64,000 nt of DNA from Heliocidaris tuberculata (lineage: Eukaryota > Echinodermata > Echinoidea > Camarodonta > Echinometridae): positions 19,459,917-19,523,916 of the forward strand of contig CM046832.1 in NCBI GenBank assembly GCA_025618425.1, given 5' to 3'. Below the pieces are notes generated by a model. That model had not been told where the DNA came from, searched no databases, and worked only from the letters and a program-made list of their open reading frames with translations. This document shows, piece after piece, positions 11,610 through 23,460 of the stretch (the stretch's first letter is position 1; every line of letters starts with the position of its first letter). A program made the translations under genes and the position numbers.

Positions 11610-14600
11610 ATGAACAGGCTTTTTGGAAAAGGAAAAGCAAAGGAACCCCCTCCAAATCTTACAGATTGCATATCAAACGTGAGTAGAATAAAATGATTTT
11701 TAGATTACAAATTTGATGTAACAATTAGTTACTGTTACTGTTGTTAGTGTCATGGTTATCGCTCTTCAGTCCCACCTACTGGTATTCCCATAAGTGAATG
11801 AATATATGTATGGAATCCGGAAGAAGGAGAAGGAGAAGAAGAAGAAGAAGAAGAAGAAGAAGAAGAAGAAGAAGAAGAAGAAGAAGAAGAAGAAGAAGAA
11901 GAAGAAGAAGAAGAAGAAGAAGAAGAAGAAGAAGAAGAAGAAGAAGAAGAAGAAGAAGAAGAAGAAGAAGAAGAAGAAGAAGAAGAAGAAGAAGAAGAAG
12001 AAGAAGAAGAAGAAGAAGAAGAAGAAGAAGAAGAAGAAGGAGGAGGAGGAGAGGAGGAAGAAGAAGAAGAAGAAGAAGAAGAAGAAGAAGAAGAAGAAGA
12101 AGAAGAAGAAGAAGAAGAAGAAGAAGGAGGAGGAGGAGGAAGAAGAAGAAAGAACTTTAGAAGAAAAGAAGAAAGAAGAATGAGGAAGAGGAGGAGGAGG
12201 AGAAGAAGAAGAAAGAACTTTAGAAGAAAGAAGAATGAGAACAAGAATTAGGAAGAACAAGAAGAAGAAGTAGGAGGAGGAGGAGGAAGAAGAGGGAAAA
12301 AGGAAGAAGGGGAAGAAGTAGCCGAAAAAGATCAAGAATAAGAATTATGAAAGAGGTGATGAGAATTAGGAGAAAGAGGATAAAAAAGAAGGAGGAAGAA
12401 GAGGAAGAAGAGGAAGAGCAGGAGGAGTCCTGAGAAAAGAAACAGGAAGGGTGGAGAGAAACCAGAAAAAAAAAGAATTAAAATAAGGAGAAGTGAAGGA
12501 CCAGGGCACTCTTGCATAAAAAGTTGTGTTTAATCGCAACTCAAAAAATTAAACGCAACTTGATTTTCAACCTATCAGGATCGCTTATTTTGGACTTGTG
12601 TTTATTTTTTATTTTTTGAGTTGTGATTGAACGCAACTCTTTATGCAAGAGGGTCAAGGAGAAGAAAAATGAGGGAGGAGGTAAAAATAAGAAGTAGCTA
12701 TTAGGGGTCTATGTAGAAAAAAGGAGTAGGAAATTATGAAAATTGTTGAAGGAAATCAGTGTTTTCTTTTAATAATCAAATCAAATTTAACAAGGTTGTC
12801 ATGTATGAGTGCAGGTTTATAAATCAGTTTTGATTTAAGTTTTTTTCATAATATGATATCAATATCTTGCTTGTAAAATAAAGTAAACTTGCCCTGAGTT
12901 AGGCATGTGATAAAGTTGTCTATCTGTCGATTGTGGCCGCCTTAGGACATCAGACAAGTGGGTTTGTATGTATTTTTGTAGCACCCTTTGATTAGGAAAA
13001 GTGAAGATGATGATGAAAGTGTTAAAGAAATCAAGGAGAATGCGGGAAGGAAAAGAATATGGAAGAATTACTAGATAATGAAGTAGAACTTTAGAAATAA
13101 AAGACTAGTGGTGAGGATGAAGTAGAAGGAGAGAAGAAGAACCTAGGATGGAGAAGATGAAATGGGAGAGGTAGAAGATGATTTGGTGAAGAATAAAGAA
13201 ATACAAGCTAGAGTAAAGATTATGATGAAGAAGCAGAAGGGGGAAATGAGGAAAATGAAAGAAACAACATTATCTAGATCTATACCTGGGGTTACAGTCT
13301 CTCCTGTGCATGTTCAAAGAAATTTATATACTATATATTATAGTTTTTACATCTAGCTATGCCTAGATCTTCAGCAAAATCGATACATGTAAATCTGAAT
13401 AAGCAAAACAAAAAAGCAAGCGATTTGAAATATAGAAACATAAAATCAAAGTAAGTAGATGATTACTGCAATATCTGTTTGTCTTTTGTACTTAGACATT
13501 TTTGAAGCATTTAAAAAATACACAATTTATCCACTTCCATTTTCTCTTGAAATGTACATGTATTCACTGCGATTCTTATTTACAGGTGGACAGTAGGGCA
13601 GGCTCAATAGAGAAGAAGATTTCTATGCTAGATGCAGAACTCAAGAAATACAAAGATCAGATGAAACGGATGAGAGATGGACCAGCAAAGGTGAGTTATA
13701 AATTGCATTTATATTTTATTAAATTTTTTTTTTCAGGTGCTGAGTTGTGGTTTTGTATGAAAAACATTTCACAGACATGACTTATGAATGATACTGAGCT
13801 GTCTGTATTGAAGACTTGTCTAAAAAAAAAAATCATGCAAACTCAATTATACAGTTATTACATACATTGAATTATGAGATTGTACTTATATATTTATTTG
13901 ATCATATAGTTAACTCATTAGAAAAATTGTAGAAAATACTATCAATCATAAATGTTGATTTCCAATCAGAAGATTTTTTGCATAGAATGATTAAATGAAA
14001 ATACAAGCAGTTCAATGAATAGCTCAGGGCTCCAAATTAACTTCTTTTCTAACGGGTCCTGATTTGACTTTGTAAGGTCTGTATGGGCCCCCATGTTTCC
14101 TGGTTACCTATTAGTGCCGAGCTCTGCCATAATACTTGATACTGCGATTCCTTGTCAGGTACATTTATGTATTTTTTTTTAGTCCCAAGTTCCTAACTCT
14201 GATAATTAGTATTAAGCAAGCGTATAATTGTGGGACTATATAGTAATGAGTACATTCTTTCATTACTATTTACTTTATGTGCATTAACATTTATTTGTCC
14301 CCTGCTACACTGTATGCAATACTCAGATTGATTTGGGGAAATTGACATTCATTAATTATTGTGGAGTGAACCAATATGGTCTAGGTAAATACCTCAAAAA
14401 GCATGTTTTACGGTAAATAATATTTACTAAATATCCACCTGTCACATTGAATTATTGAAGATACAAAATCTAAGAACATCAGTCGTATATTAAAGTGTAC
14501 CAATCACATGAAAAAATAATTTGTGTGTACAGCTAGAAAGTATAAAATCAACCTCAAAGAACTTTGTCTGGTATTCTATAGGTCAACAGTTAATGAGTAT

Positions 14601-16066
14601 GAAGGAAATAGAGGATAATATGAAAATGCTCGCTCGGAACCGAACTCCGAGTTTGGTTCCGTGCGAGCCTTTATCTTGGCGAGCGCGTACGAGTGCATTG
14701 AGTAGTCTACTCATGAGTTGCTTTTACACTTATAGAGAGTGTAATTTAAATTGCAATATCTCTTTGATTATAGAATTAATATTTGAAGCCCATATTTTGA
14801 ATAAAGTATAATGACATGAAACCTCTAACATACAGAGCAAAATAATTTTGGTGATTGGTACCCTTTAAATGTACATAATTTTTGTTTATTGACAGAATAC
14901 AGTCAAGCAAAAGGCCCTTAGGGTTCTGAAGCAGAGGAAAATGTAAGTATACAGGGATAATCTTAAAATATTGTGAATCATATCATTACTTCAAGGAAAT
15001 GAAAAAATATTGATTGGAATAAAAAAAAAAAATCAATATAATACTGTTAACAATTTTAAGTACATTTAATATCATTTAGTGTTATACAGTGATTGAGTAC
15101 ATTACTTGTAATGTGCATGTTGAGTTTTCTGTAGTGAACTTAGTTGTCACAATCAGTCCCATCAAGTGTAAAAAATAATTAAAAGCATCATTCTTACATG
15201 CCCCCCCCCCCCCAATTTCTCTATATTCTTGCGAAACTTGAAAGGGAGTCATTTTGCCACCTTGCACAATACATTGATAACCTGTTATCAAGTATAGCAG
15301 AAGAGCAGAAAGTCATTGTTCCTAATTGTTGTTTCGTAACCCTAGGTATGAATCTCAGTTGGACAACCTGAGGCAGCAGTCTTTCAACATGGAGCAGACA
15401 AACTATGCAACTCAGACTCTAAAGGACACCAAAGCCACCGTAGATGCCATGAAGACCGGTGTCAAGTCAATGAAGAAGGAATTCAAGAAGGTCGACATTG
15501 ATGAAATTGAGGTGAGCTTAGAAGTGTCATGTGATTTGTGGAACAGTGATAGATCCAGTTTACATCTAATACATAGTTGATCTTCTCAATTCTTCTCCAG
15601 GTCCACACAAGGATTTACATTTTTTCATTGCTTAGCTTCCAATTTGTAGATTTGTGTATTTTCTCTCTTGATGATCTATAAATTAGTTACCATATTACAA
15701 TATCTTTTCTATGGACTGTGTATGCTAAAAAGTTAAATTTATATCAGCATGTACGTAGTTTGATTCACATTCGTCCTCATGTGTATTTTGTCATAAACTA
15801 CATTGGAACATTCTTCCTCCCTCATGTTCCTTATTGATGTGATATTATGATAGTGATGATATATATATTTAAAAAAACCAACATATTTTTTATTTCATTT
15901 TAGTAACCAAACTGTGCATTATGTATTTTACTCATGGATTATAACAATAACAGAATGTTAGGGCATCTATTTAGTCTTTCCCCTTGAGCTTCTGATCAAC
16001 AAAAACTATAGGGTAGAAAAGACAATAGGGGAGAAGAGGTTGGATCCACCCCCCCCCCAAAAAAAA

Positions 16067-16097
<31 letters not shown>

Positions 16098-19000
16098 CAA
16101 ACAAACAAACAAACAACAACAACAACAAACAACAACAAACTAACCAACAATCAAACAAATAGAACAAACAAATGAAAACAAGTAGACTAGATTTGTCATC
16201 CAGAATCTAATCCACATACTCTTCTGTTTATAAAGGATCTTCAAGATGAGATGGAGGATATGTTAGAACAAGCCAATGAGGTACAAGAATCTCTGTCCAG
16301 GAGTTATGCTACACCTGATGTTGATGAAGATGATTTAGAAGCTGGTAAGTTATGGTGGTTTTTTTTCTTGCTCATCATTATAAGATTTTAGATTAAATTT
16401 TTTTCTTAATGTATATGTAATGATGACAGGCAGACATAGAGGCCCGAATTCACGAAGAAGGTTTATTGTAAACCTTGGTCTAAACCATAGTTTAAACCTC
16501 CGCCGTGGACTTAAATAAGCGTATATTAGCGCATTACTATCCTCCCATTGGACATGAGGACATGCGCATACTACGCTTATGGAGGTTTAGACCGTGGGTT
16601 AGATAAACCTCTTTCGTGAATTCAGGCCATATATTTTACCTCCCTTTAGACTTGTGTAGAAAACACAGTCACTCTCAAAATATATATGTTTTTATCTTGT
16701 TTATTCTATTACAGGTTTACAATACATATTTCTAGGTGAAGTTTGTCATTTAGATTCATTTTCCTGCCATGTAGGCTACTTTCAAAACAGTATTTATATA
16801 GATATTTAATACATTGTGTGCATTTATTTAGCTTTAACATGGAATTATCTGATTATTGTCTATTTTCACTCACACCTCTCATGTGACCTTGTCAGTGTGT
16901 GTATTTTTTATTTTTATTTATTTATTTATTTATTATCATTTGTCTTTATTTTTATTTCTTTATTTTTATTTTTATATTTTTTCATTTAAAAAAAAAAATT
17001 ATTTATTTATTACTATTTTTTTATTTATTATTTTAATTCATTTATTTATTTATTTATTATAATTTTTTTTTTTTTTGGGGGGGGGGTGGGGTTAATGTGC
17101 TTGATCACTGATCAGTTTAAAATGTATTAAAGAACTCTTACCATAGTGGTATGAGTTTATAGCCTTATGAAAGATTCAACAGTCCATGCAACTAGGTGTA
17201 AACTCATGATAAAGATTAAGTTTGGCTGTGATAAGTGAATAAAGCACCTTGGAAGTATTGCATTTTGTAAATTGGATATGTCCTAACTAGCACGTATAGA
17301 AATTTGTTCCAGATTTAATGTAAAGCACTTTCAGAAACTAAAAGATAAAGTGTATTAATCACTGTTTTTTTCCATAGAACTTGAAGCCCTCGGTGATGAT
17401 ATGTTAATGGATGATGACACATCGTACCTGGATGAGGCTGTCAATGCACCTTCTGCACCAGATGCATTACCTGGTGCTGAATCAACACAGGTAAGAATCA
17501 TTGGATCAGCCAATGTGTTTGTAGACTCTATAGACATGTATGGTAGTGGATCCAGTGTCCGAACACTTTTCAGAAAATCGACAATAGCAAATAAAATATC
17601 AAATGCGAATATCTGTCAAACTTACATAATGAATGTTCAAAGTCCTACAGAAAAAGAAGTTGATGGAATTTTAAAAAGACAACGTAGATTTAATATGATA
17701 TTCCCTTCCTAGTGAACCCCTTCCCAACGACGCGGTGTTTTGGTCCCTTGAAAAAGGTACTGTATTTCTGAACGTGTGAAACCTATGGGAAAAAGACACA
17801 ACCTTGTTTCAATAGTGTGGTTTTCATACGCGTAATCCAATGCGTATGAAAACCCATTTTAGGCGCTTAACTGTACACGTTCGGTAATACAATCTGTTCG
17901 GAATTACAATCCTTGACTATACTGGTACTACTTTTACTTCTCAGCTGAGGTCTTTAAAGTTTTTAGGATACATAGGCCTGTTTTCTGCATAATGTAGAGG
18001 TGACACCGGTTTGATACTCTCTTAAAGAAGTGTTGTTGTACCAACCTAAAGAACAGAGGACTGCCTGGTCAATTTGTTCAACTTGACTTCAGTTTAAGGT
18101 TAAACTGTGTAGTAGAATATAGTCCTTATACTTTGAACAATGGATTTCTGTTGATATTTGTGCATCTAATTGATCTTTTGTAATAAAAAAAGAAAGAGAT
18201 GGACGGTTACTTCCTTAAAATGTTGATTTGCCATTAGTTACAGATATATGGTGTTGAATGAGTGGAATGTGTTGCTAGTTGCTACACATAAAGTTTGATC
18301 ATAAACCACCTGTTACATCATGATGCTACAACCCCAAGACAAATGGGAGCAACAAAAAAAAAAGAACAATGAAATTCCTCTGTTAGGTGAATGACCAGTG
18401 AGATTGCTTCCTACATGTTGTAATATATAAATTTCCTTGAAAAATGTATTTTTGACGATTTAAGATGACACTTTTCAGGTTAGGCACAAGTAATTATTTA
18501 CCTTTAACTTTGGTTCAAGGTTCAGTACATTGTATGTCTTGAAATGCTGCTTTGGCTTTGTTTAAGGTGACATAAAGGTAATCTGGGGAGCGTTTCATCA
18601 AGCGTTTTGTCAGTGATTTTTACCGACAACTGTTATAAGCCACTGAAATCCTTGCATCTGATTGGCTGAGAGCAAATTTGTCAGTAAAAATCACTGACAA
18701 AACGCTTGATGAAACGCTCCCTAGGATTTGGACAAAATAGGATAATCCCTTCAAAGTGGTTGCTATTGGCCTGTAAATGGCCTGTCTTACTGGGCTGCAA
18801 CATAGAGAGATTAGCTCATGACTCTTTTGTTCGATACTTCTTAGTACCTGGCCCTTTCTCAGTAGACAATATTGAATTCTGTTCACTTTAGTGGGTTCTT
18901 TTGTAGTCTAGACTAGGAGATTACTGTAACCCTGGAAACATGAGAATCTTGACATGAAGGGAGTGTACAGAATCTGAGAATTTGAGTGTTGATGATACTG

Positions 19001-19182
19001 TATGTTTCATAGATGTAAATATATGCCCCTAGAACATTTGCTGTTTTCCTCAGCTTGTGCATTTTTGTACATGTAGTATTATGAGATTATGATAAATGTT
19101 ATTACATTTTTTTGGTTTACTTTTCATTCAGGATGGTGTTCTGGTGGATGAATTTGGATTACCACAAATTGCTGCTACATGA
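11610..19182 (+). CDS. CHMP5: Charged multivesicular body protein 5 (ESCRT-III)
   Basis: Coding exons are 11610-11678, 13586-13690, 14896-14942, 15346-15511, 16236-16344, 17378-17490 and 19132-19182. They total 660 nt, giving 219 aa plus stop, the same length as human CHMP5. All introns are GT-AG and the frame is continuous. The N-terminus [20 protein letters not shown] and C-terminus [15 protein letters not shown] are hallmark CHMP5 sequence. In between lies the Snf7-type helical core: basic Lys-rich helices to about residue 130, then an acidic C-terminal part ([15 protein letters not shown], residues about 158-172). By family knowledge, this is the Vps60 homologue, a cytosolic ESCRT-III accessory subunit acting on endosomes. 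It binds LIP5/VTA1 through its C-terminal region and so stimulates the ATPase VPS4 in multivesicular body sorting. The start is the conserved Met. UTR limits are not visible. Identity is near certain; each splice boundary is a prediction. Confidence 0.96.
11820..12180. repeat. Long (GAA)n microsatellite in CHMP5 intron 1
   Basis: About 200 bp of nearly pure GAA, interrupted by GGA units at about 12039-12055, then more GAA to 12126, then mixed GAA/GGA. Purine-rich sequence continues to about 12440. The tract begins about 140 bp after the exon 1 donor. Open frames encoding poly-Lys, poly-Arg, poly-Phe or poly-Ser here are repeat artefacts. Confidence 0.97.
12504..12654. mobile_element. Short palindromic MITE (CHMP5 intron 1)
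   Basis: Inverted ends GGGCACTCTTGCATAAA and TTTATGCAAGAGGGTC, with an inner GTTTAATCGCAACTC answered by GAGTTGTGATTGAACGC. The same core (TTTAATCGCAACTC) occurs in the MITE at 63162-63306, so this is a dispersed family. Confidence 0.75.
14025..14126. mobile_element. Decayed hAT-like MITE (CHMP5 intron 2)
   Basis: Begins CAGGGCTCCAAATTAAC and ends TTAGTGCCGAGCTCTG, an imperfect inverted repeat. It resembles the element at 41701-41853 (CAGGGCTCCGCACTAAC). hAT-like is an inference from the CAGGG terminus; no target duplication was seen. Another small hairpin lies at 14630-14668. Confidence 0.45.
16048..16160. repeat. C-run, A-run and (CAAAA)n/(CAAA)n tract
   Basis: Low-complexity sequence in CHMP5 intron 4, ending about 75 bp before exon 5. 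Confidence 0.9.
16441..16628. mobile_element. Palindromic MITE (CHMP5 intron 5)
   Basis: Terminal inverted repeats GGCCCGAATTCACGAA and TTCGTGAATTCAGGCC flank a 188-bp element. The inner parts also pair: GGTTTATTGTAAACC and GGTCTAAACC on the left with GGTTTAGACC and GATAAACC on the right. It has no coding capacity. Confidence 0.8.
16905..17090. repeat. (TTTA)n low-complexity tract and G-run
   Basis: ATTT/TTTA-rich sequence across intron 5 of CHMP5, ending in a T-run and a G-run at about 17061-17090. Confidence 0.9.
18586..18721. mobile_element. Palindromic MITE (CHMP5 intron 6)
   Basis: Near-perfect inverted arms of about 38 bp. The left starts GGGAGCGTTTCATCAAGCG and the right ends CGCTTGATGAAACGCTCCC. 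The centre contains ATTGGCTGA, as does the unrelated-sequence MITE at 63162. Total length is 136 bp; no convincing target duplication was seen. Confidence 0.85.
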
Positions 19183-19422
19183 GAAAGTCCAGCTAAGCTT
19201 CACTAAATTCCTATTTTTCTTATGACTCAGTTTATAATAATGTATAAATAGTTGCTTTTTTGCTATACATGTGGTTGTAAAATAGTGTGTATCTTGCATA
19301 TATAGCAACCTGTGTATTTTCTTGCTCTATGAGAATTGTAGCAGAAATAGAATAGAAAACAAAGTTGGAGATGCAATGAATCATTACCATCTCTTTTCCG
19401 TAGATAAAGATTTGTTGAAAAT

Positions 19423-19428
19423 AATAAA
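19423..19428 (+). terminator. Candidate CHMP5 poly(A) signal (AATAAA)
   Basis: Canonical hexamer 241 nt after the CHMP5 stop. A second AATAAA lies at 19977-19982. Which one is used cannot be told from sequence; AT-rich DNA gives such hexamers by chance. Confidence 0.45.
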
Positions 19429-19518
19429 TCAGTAAACAATAGGTATGCACATCATCCGATACAATTTATTCTCTACAGTAAATGAAAGAGGATACAGCTT
19501 TTAAAATTCTTTGAACAG

Positions 19519-19612
19519 GAGTTGGTCTAGTGGTAACGTCTGTGGGCAGCTCTCTGTATTCGCCTACAAACTGACTCTGATCGGACCCAGGTTTGAATCT
19601 CAGTCACGTTTT
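19519..19612 (+). repeat. tRNA-derived SINE fragment
   Basis: Contains a Pol III A-box-like TGGTCTAGTGG (19523) and a B-box-like GGTTTGAATC (19590) at tRNA-like spacing. The expected stem pairing of a functional tRNA is not evident. The same TGGTCTAGTGG and GGTTTGAATC pair occurs in the fuller copy at 20678. It lies in the CHMP5 3' flank or 3' UTR. Confidence 0.65.
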
Positions 19613-19696
19613 TCAGATGGTGATGTTAAAGGTCGGTCACAGATGTAAATAATCATATTTGATTGATACACGTCTGTAGAAACCCAATTACACACT

Positions 19697-19714
19697 ACAC
19701 ACACACACACACAC
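19697..19714. repeat. (CA)n microsatellite
   Basis: Nine CA units. Confidence 0.9.
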
Positions 19715-20677
19715 ACTTGTAATCCTACTTGTGATATTGTTTCTGTACTTAGGAACCATATGAGACATGTAACCTGGGACAAAGTGTGTTGATGAAGGGC
19801 CATTTTGCTTTTTACTGATTGTGAATGATTGAAATGCACTATAACAGATCCACGGCATTTGGTCATTAAAGAAAATTAACGGAAATTTGTATTTTTGTTA
19901 ATGAAAGTAATAGTATGTAAGATAATAACAAACTCATATATGAAAATTAATTTTGTCAAGCTAGTGCAAATGGATTAATAAAGTGTAATGAATGGTAATT
20001 GCCTATACGTCCATTGATTAGGTTTCTTACTCCAATTATGGCATATCATGTAATGTGAGTAGAAAAATAACAAACAAAACAATACAAAAATCAATCTCTT
20101 CTTATAATGGTAAATAGGTCTAAAGCAGTTGACTGTACTTGTAGCAAATAGTTCCTACTTCTTGCAATAATACTAACTCTTATTTAAGTCACAATAGTGT
20201 ATCAATTTCCCATTTTTATCAATGCAGTAATTTATATTTGTTGTTGTTTCCAGTTGACCTTTTCAGCTCTTCATGACATTGTAAATCATCTTACCATTGA
20301 CTGATAATGAGTGAAATTATATACATGACTGCTGTTCACATTCAACCCAGGTTGTGATTTTTATCTTAAAGAATAATTTGATTGTCAAACTTGTCAATAT
20401 GAATGTACTACATGTGTTATTTTTGTTTGCATTAGTAGCTATCCTCCTCTACAAATAGTATAACATTATACATTTACATGAAGTAAGAATTACTTGATTG
20501 TAATTCACTTGTTGGGATATATCCATTTGATTTGTAAAATTGTGTATGGAATATAGTTATGTTGACATGAGTTGATGATTTTTGTTGTTTTTTTTTTTGG
20601 TTAAACATTTAAATTTTGTTTCATTATCATTATAAGTGTTTCAAATCTAATGAAACTTTGATCTATCAATAGTAGAA

Positions 20678-20980
20678 GTGTGGTGGTGTCATGGTCTAGT
20701 GGTTAAGTCCCCGGCACAAGTACAAGGTACAGGGTTTGAATCCTTGCAACGGTACTGATGTCATTTGGCAAGGCATTAATCTACATTTGCCATTCTCTAC
20801 CCAGGTGCATAAATGAGTACTCAGTAGGAAGAATTTAGGAAGAAATTCCTTGAGTGCTGGAGTGCCTTTTTATGGTAGGTGGGCTAACTTGAAAGCTAGG
20901 GTAATTATATGACTGCAGGGTCCTTGGGAGAACAGCATTAATACTGATGAGACTACCCTGGGTTAATATGACATTGTTAT
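20678..20980 (+). repeat. tRNA-derived SINE
   Basis: The head has A-box ATGGTCTAGTGGTTAAG and B-box GGGTTTGAATCC in tRNA order. It is followed by a non-tRNA body (GGCAAGGCATTAATC, then CTACCCAGGTGCATAAATGA) of the kind found in tRNA-derived SINEs of marine invertebrates. The 3' end is uncertain. Family assignment needs a repeat library. Confidence 0.75.
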
Positions 20981-21454
20981 TTCTGATCAACCTAACAATC
21001 TTCTTCTTTTTTTTTTCATTTCATCAGGCACTTTCCTTCCAGACCAAACATGTTTTGCTGAACTTGTGATAAAAAACATGATTTTGGTTTGAGTTGTTCA
21101 AAATTACAAAACCATGCCTCTCACTCTCATTACATGATACCATATTGCTTGAGTTTGTTTATTTATAGCTTGTATATGTGCTTATATTTTATGAAATATA
21201 CATGTGATGTATATGACACAGACGGAAGTGTAATAAAATGAAGATGTTCGAGATTTAACAATAAACACTGCGTGATAGCCAAGTGTATGTGAAGGACTGA
21301 CTTTAATGCATCCACTCCAGGAAAGTACACTGACAAATTTCTTGTGCATGGTATTGCCCATGAAACAGTCAGATCTATCTAGTAAAGAGATGCCTACTTC
21401 GAACTTCTGAACAGCTGATATGATATAACTTGTACTGATCACAAGGGCATTTGG

Positions 21455-21676
21455 TGGTGAAGGGGGGGGGGGGGGGTGGTTGGCATTATTGAATGGTGAT
21501 GAAAGAAAAAAGGTGAGAGAGAGAGGGGGAGGGGGGGGGGGGTGGAGGAGGCAACATGAAGAAGTGATACAACTTCAACAACATCCTTCCCACACCTGAT
21601 TGTCTTTGTTTTCTCTTCATCCACACATTATTTTCTGGTTCCACCCCCTCAATGGCTGGATTAATGCTACACCACT

Positions 21677-21707
<31 letters not shown>

Positions 21708-21712
21708 CACTG
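21455..21712. repeat. G-rich tracts with (GA)n
   Basis: G-runs at about 21459-21475, 21528-21542 and 21698-21708 with (GA)n between. The + strand has G-quadruplex potential. Open frames here are composition artefacts. Confidence 0.85.
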
Positions 21713-22044
21713 TAACACTGACATTTATTTCACAACGGTATAAATGCTAGAGACAGTTTAAATGCTTAAAACATAAAAGGCAGCCATTTATCATAGTCTC
21801 TGGGTAAACTCTGCAGTTTGGACAGCGCCATCTATAGAACTGTCATTGCTCAATGAGAAGATAAGAAAAACTGAAACACCAAAGTTATATTTTACTCGTA
21901 TACTGTTCAACATTGAAAATGTTATAATGTAAATACATGTGCCTTCCAACACCGGGCAGTAGGATTCTCTAGGCAGCAATATAAACCCTAAACATGGATC
22001 GATATGTAGGAGTAAATTCTGAGTGTAACTATGAGTATTATCCG

Positions 22045-22059
22045 CCCCCCCCCCCCCCC

Positions 22060-22098
<39 letters not shown>

Positions 22099-22103
22099 CC
22101 CCG
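22045..22103. repeat. Long poly-C tract
   Basis: About 58 bp of C broken only by two T. Its true length is likely unreliable in any assembly. Confidence 0.95.
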
Positions 22104-22593
22104 TTCTTCGTACTTATTTCACTATATAGACATAACATGGGTTCTTCAAGTCATGGGCAAGCTTTACGTGATAGCACCTGAGCTATTTAAAACGGAATGT
22201 TATGCAAATAAAAAGTGCATACATTTGTGAAATTCATTAGCTTCCCTGGAGCTTGCTTGTCGCATTATCGTCATAGCAACAACGAATGTGCGTAACATAA
22301 TGCGTTCACATCTTGCAATAGATCTGTTCACAAAGTTATTCAAATTTATGGATGTTTCTTTCCTGGAGACCTAGTAACGAGGTATTCCATTAACCTGCTA
22401 TTAATGAATGATACTTGGAATCCAGTCTGCATACATTAGGCCTACTTGTTGCTGTGTCTGACAAGCCTCTGACAAGAACAACCTTTGTTTTTAAAGTATG
22501 CATAAAATTTGAATATATTTGTGAACAGGTAGGCCATGTTTGTAATGCATTCAAATTTAATGCTTTATACCACTTTGTCAAACTCTATAGTTG

Positions 22594-22685
22594 GAATGTA
22601 GATTGCATACATTAAGTGTTGCTAGGCTGGGCAAGCCAAATTGTTTGTCCAACCTAACAATGCCTAATACATGCAATTCACATTC
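22594..22685. repeat. Foldback hairpin element
   Basis: Arms of about 42 bp: GAATGTAGATTGCATACATT on the left answers AATACATGCAATTCACATTC on the right, and GCTAGGCTGGGCAAG answers TTTGTCCAACCTAAC. The upstream stretch at 22410-22470 repeats the left arm directly (GCATACATTA...GTTGCT...CAAGCC). Family unknown. Confidence 0.65.
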
Positions 22686-22702
22686 TGACTGTTGAAAAAG
22701 AA

Positions 22703-22739
<37 letters not shown>

Positions 22740-23289
22740 GGTGAATGTAATAGTTTGTAACTGGGCAAACGTTATAAATTTGAATACATTACGAAAATGG
22801 CCTATATATTGCTCTCTATATAATAGACAAATACATGTAATATACAAATTTTACACATGCCTCTACAACTATAGGGACAATATGAAAACTTGACAAGGGG
22901 GTGTCCGACATAGCAACAACTAATTTATGCACTTTGCACATTCTCATTCATTAAAAACTGAAATGCAGTATCGCGTCAAAGATGACTGAAGCGATGGTTT
23001 GGCCTCTTGGGAAGAAACGTACATGGTTTTTTAGACTCATTAATATTTTGTGAACTGATGGTCTATATAGCTCAAGAGCTTTCATAAAGATCCGTTGAGG
23101 TGACATGATACAGGAACTGCAGTCTATGAAAATGTTTTGAACCTTCGGATGATTCTTCCCAATCACAGAAGATAATTATAGTTGCTGATCTGGAGGGGTG
23201 ATGGAGGTGCTCAGTACGCACGTATGTATTTCAAAACCATGGATTCGAGACTGAAATGAGTTGATTTGTTTTCGAGTGAAAAATTAAAT

Positions 23290-23460
23290 CGATGAATATC
23301 AGGTTGACAAAAAGGTTGTCAGCCTGACCGTAGCTGTTGGGTCTAGCCCCCAGAGCCCCCGAACAGCAAGACCCTAAAGTCGGGTCGATTTCACCCATCT
23401 CCCCCATGCATCAAACTTTGTTCGGAGGAAGTTGCATGATCTGAAGAAGCTGATGTATGT
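23290..23460. repeat. Dispersed repeat related to 24668-25235
   Basis: Shares TTGTCAGCCTGACCG, GAGCCCCCGAA, AAAGTCG and GGAAGTTG, in the same order, with 24674-24780. It is a separate partial copy of that repeat family. Confidence 0.65.

Noticed and set aside
11756..12335. Open frames of up to 189 codons of poly-Phe, poly-Ser, poly-Lys or poly-Arg
   Set aside because: They are translations of the GAA/TTC microsatellite and lie inside CHMP5 intron 1.
17401..17712. 103-codon open frame continuing past the CHMP5 exon 6 donor
   Set aside because: It is exon 6 read through a good GTAAGA donor. The conserved C-terminus [12 protein letters not shown] lies in exon 7.
19519..19612. A functional tRNA gene
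   Set aside because: It has A- and B-box-like motifs but no convincing cloverleaf stems, and it resembles the SINE head at 20678.
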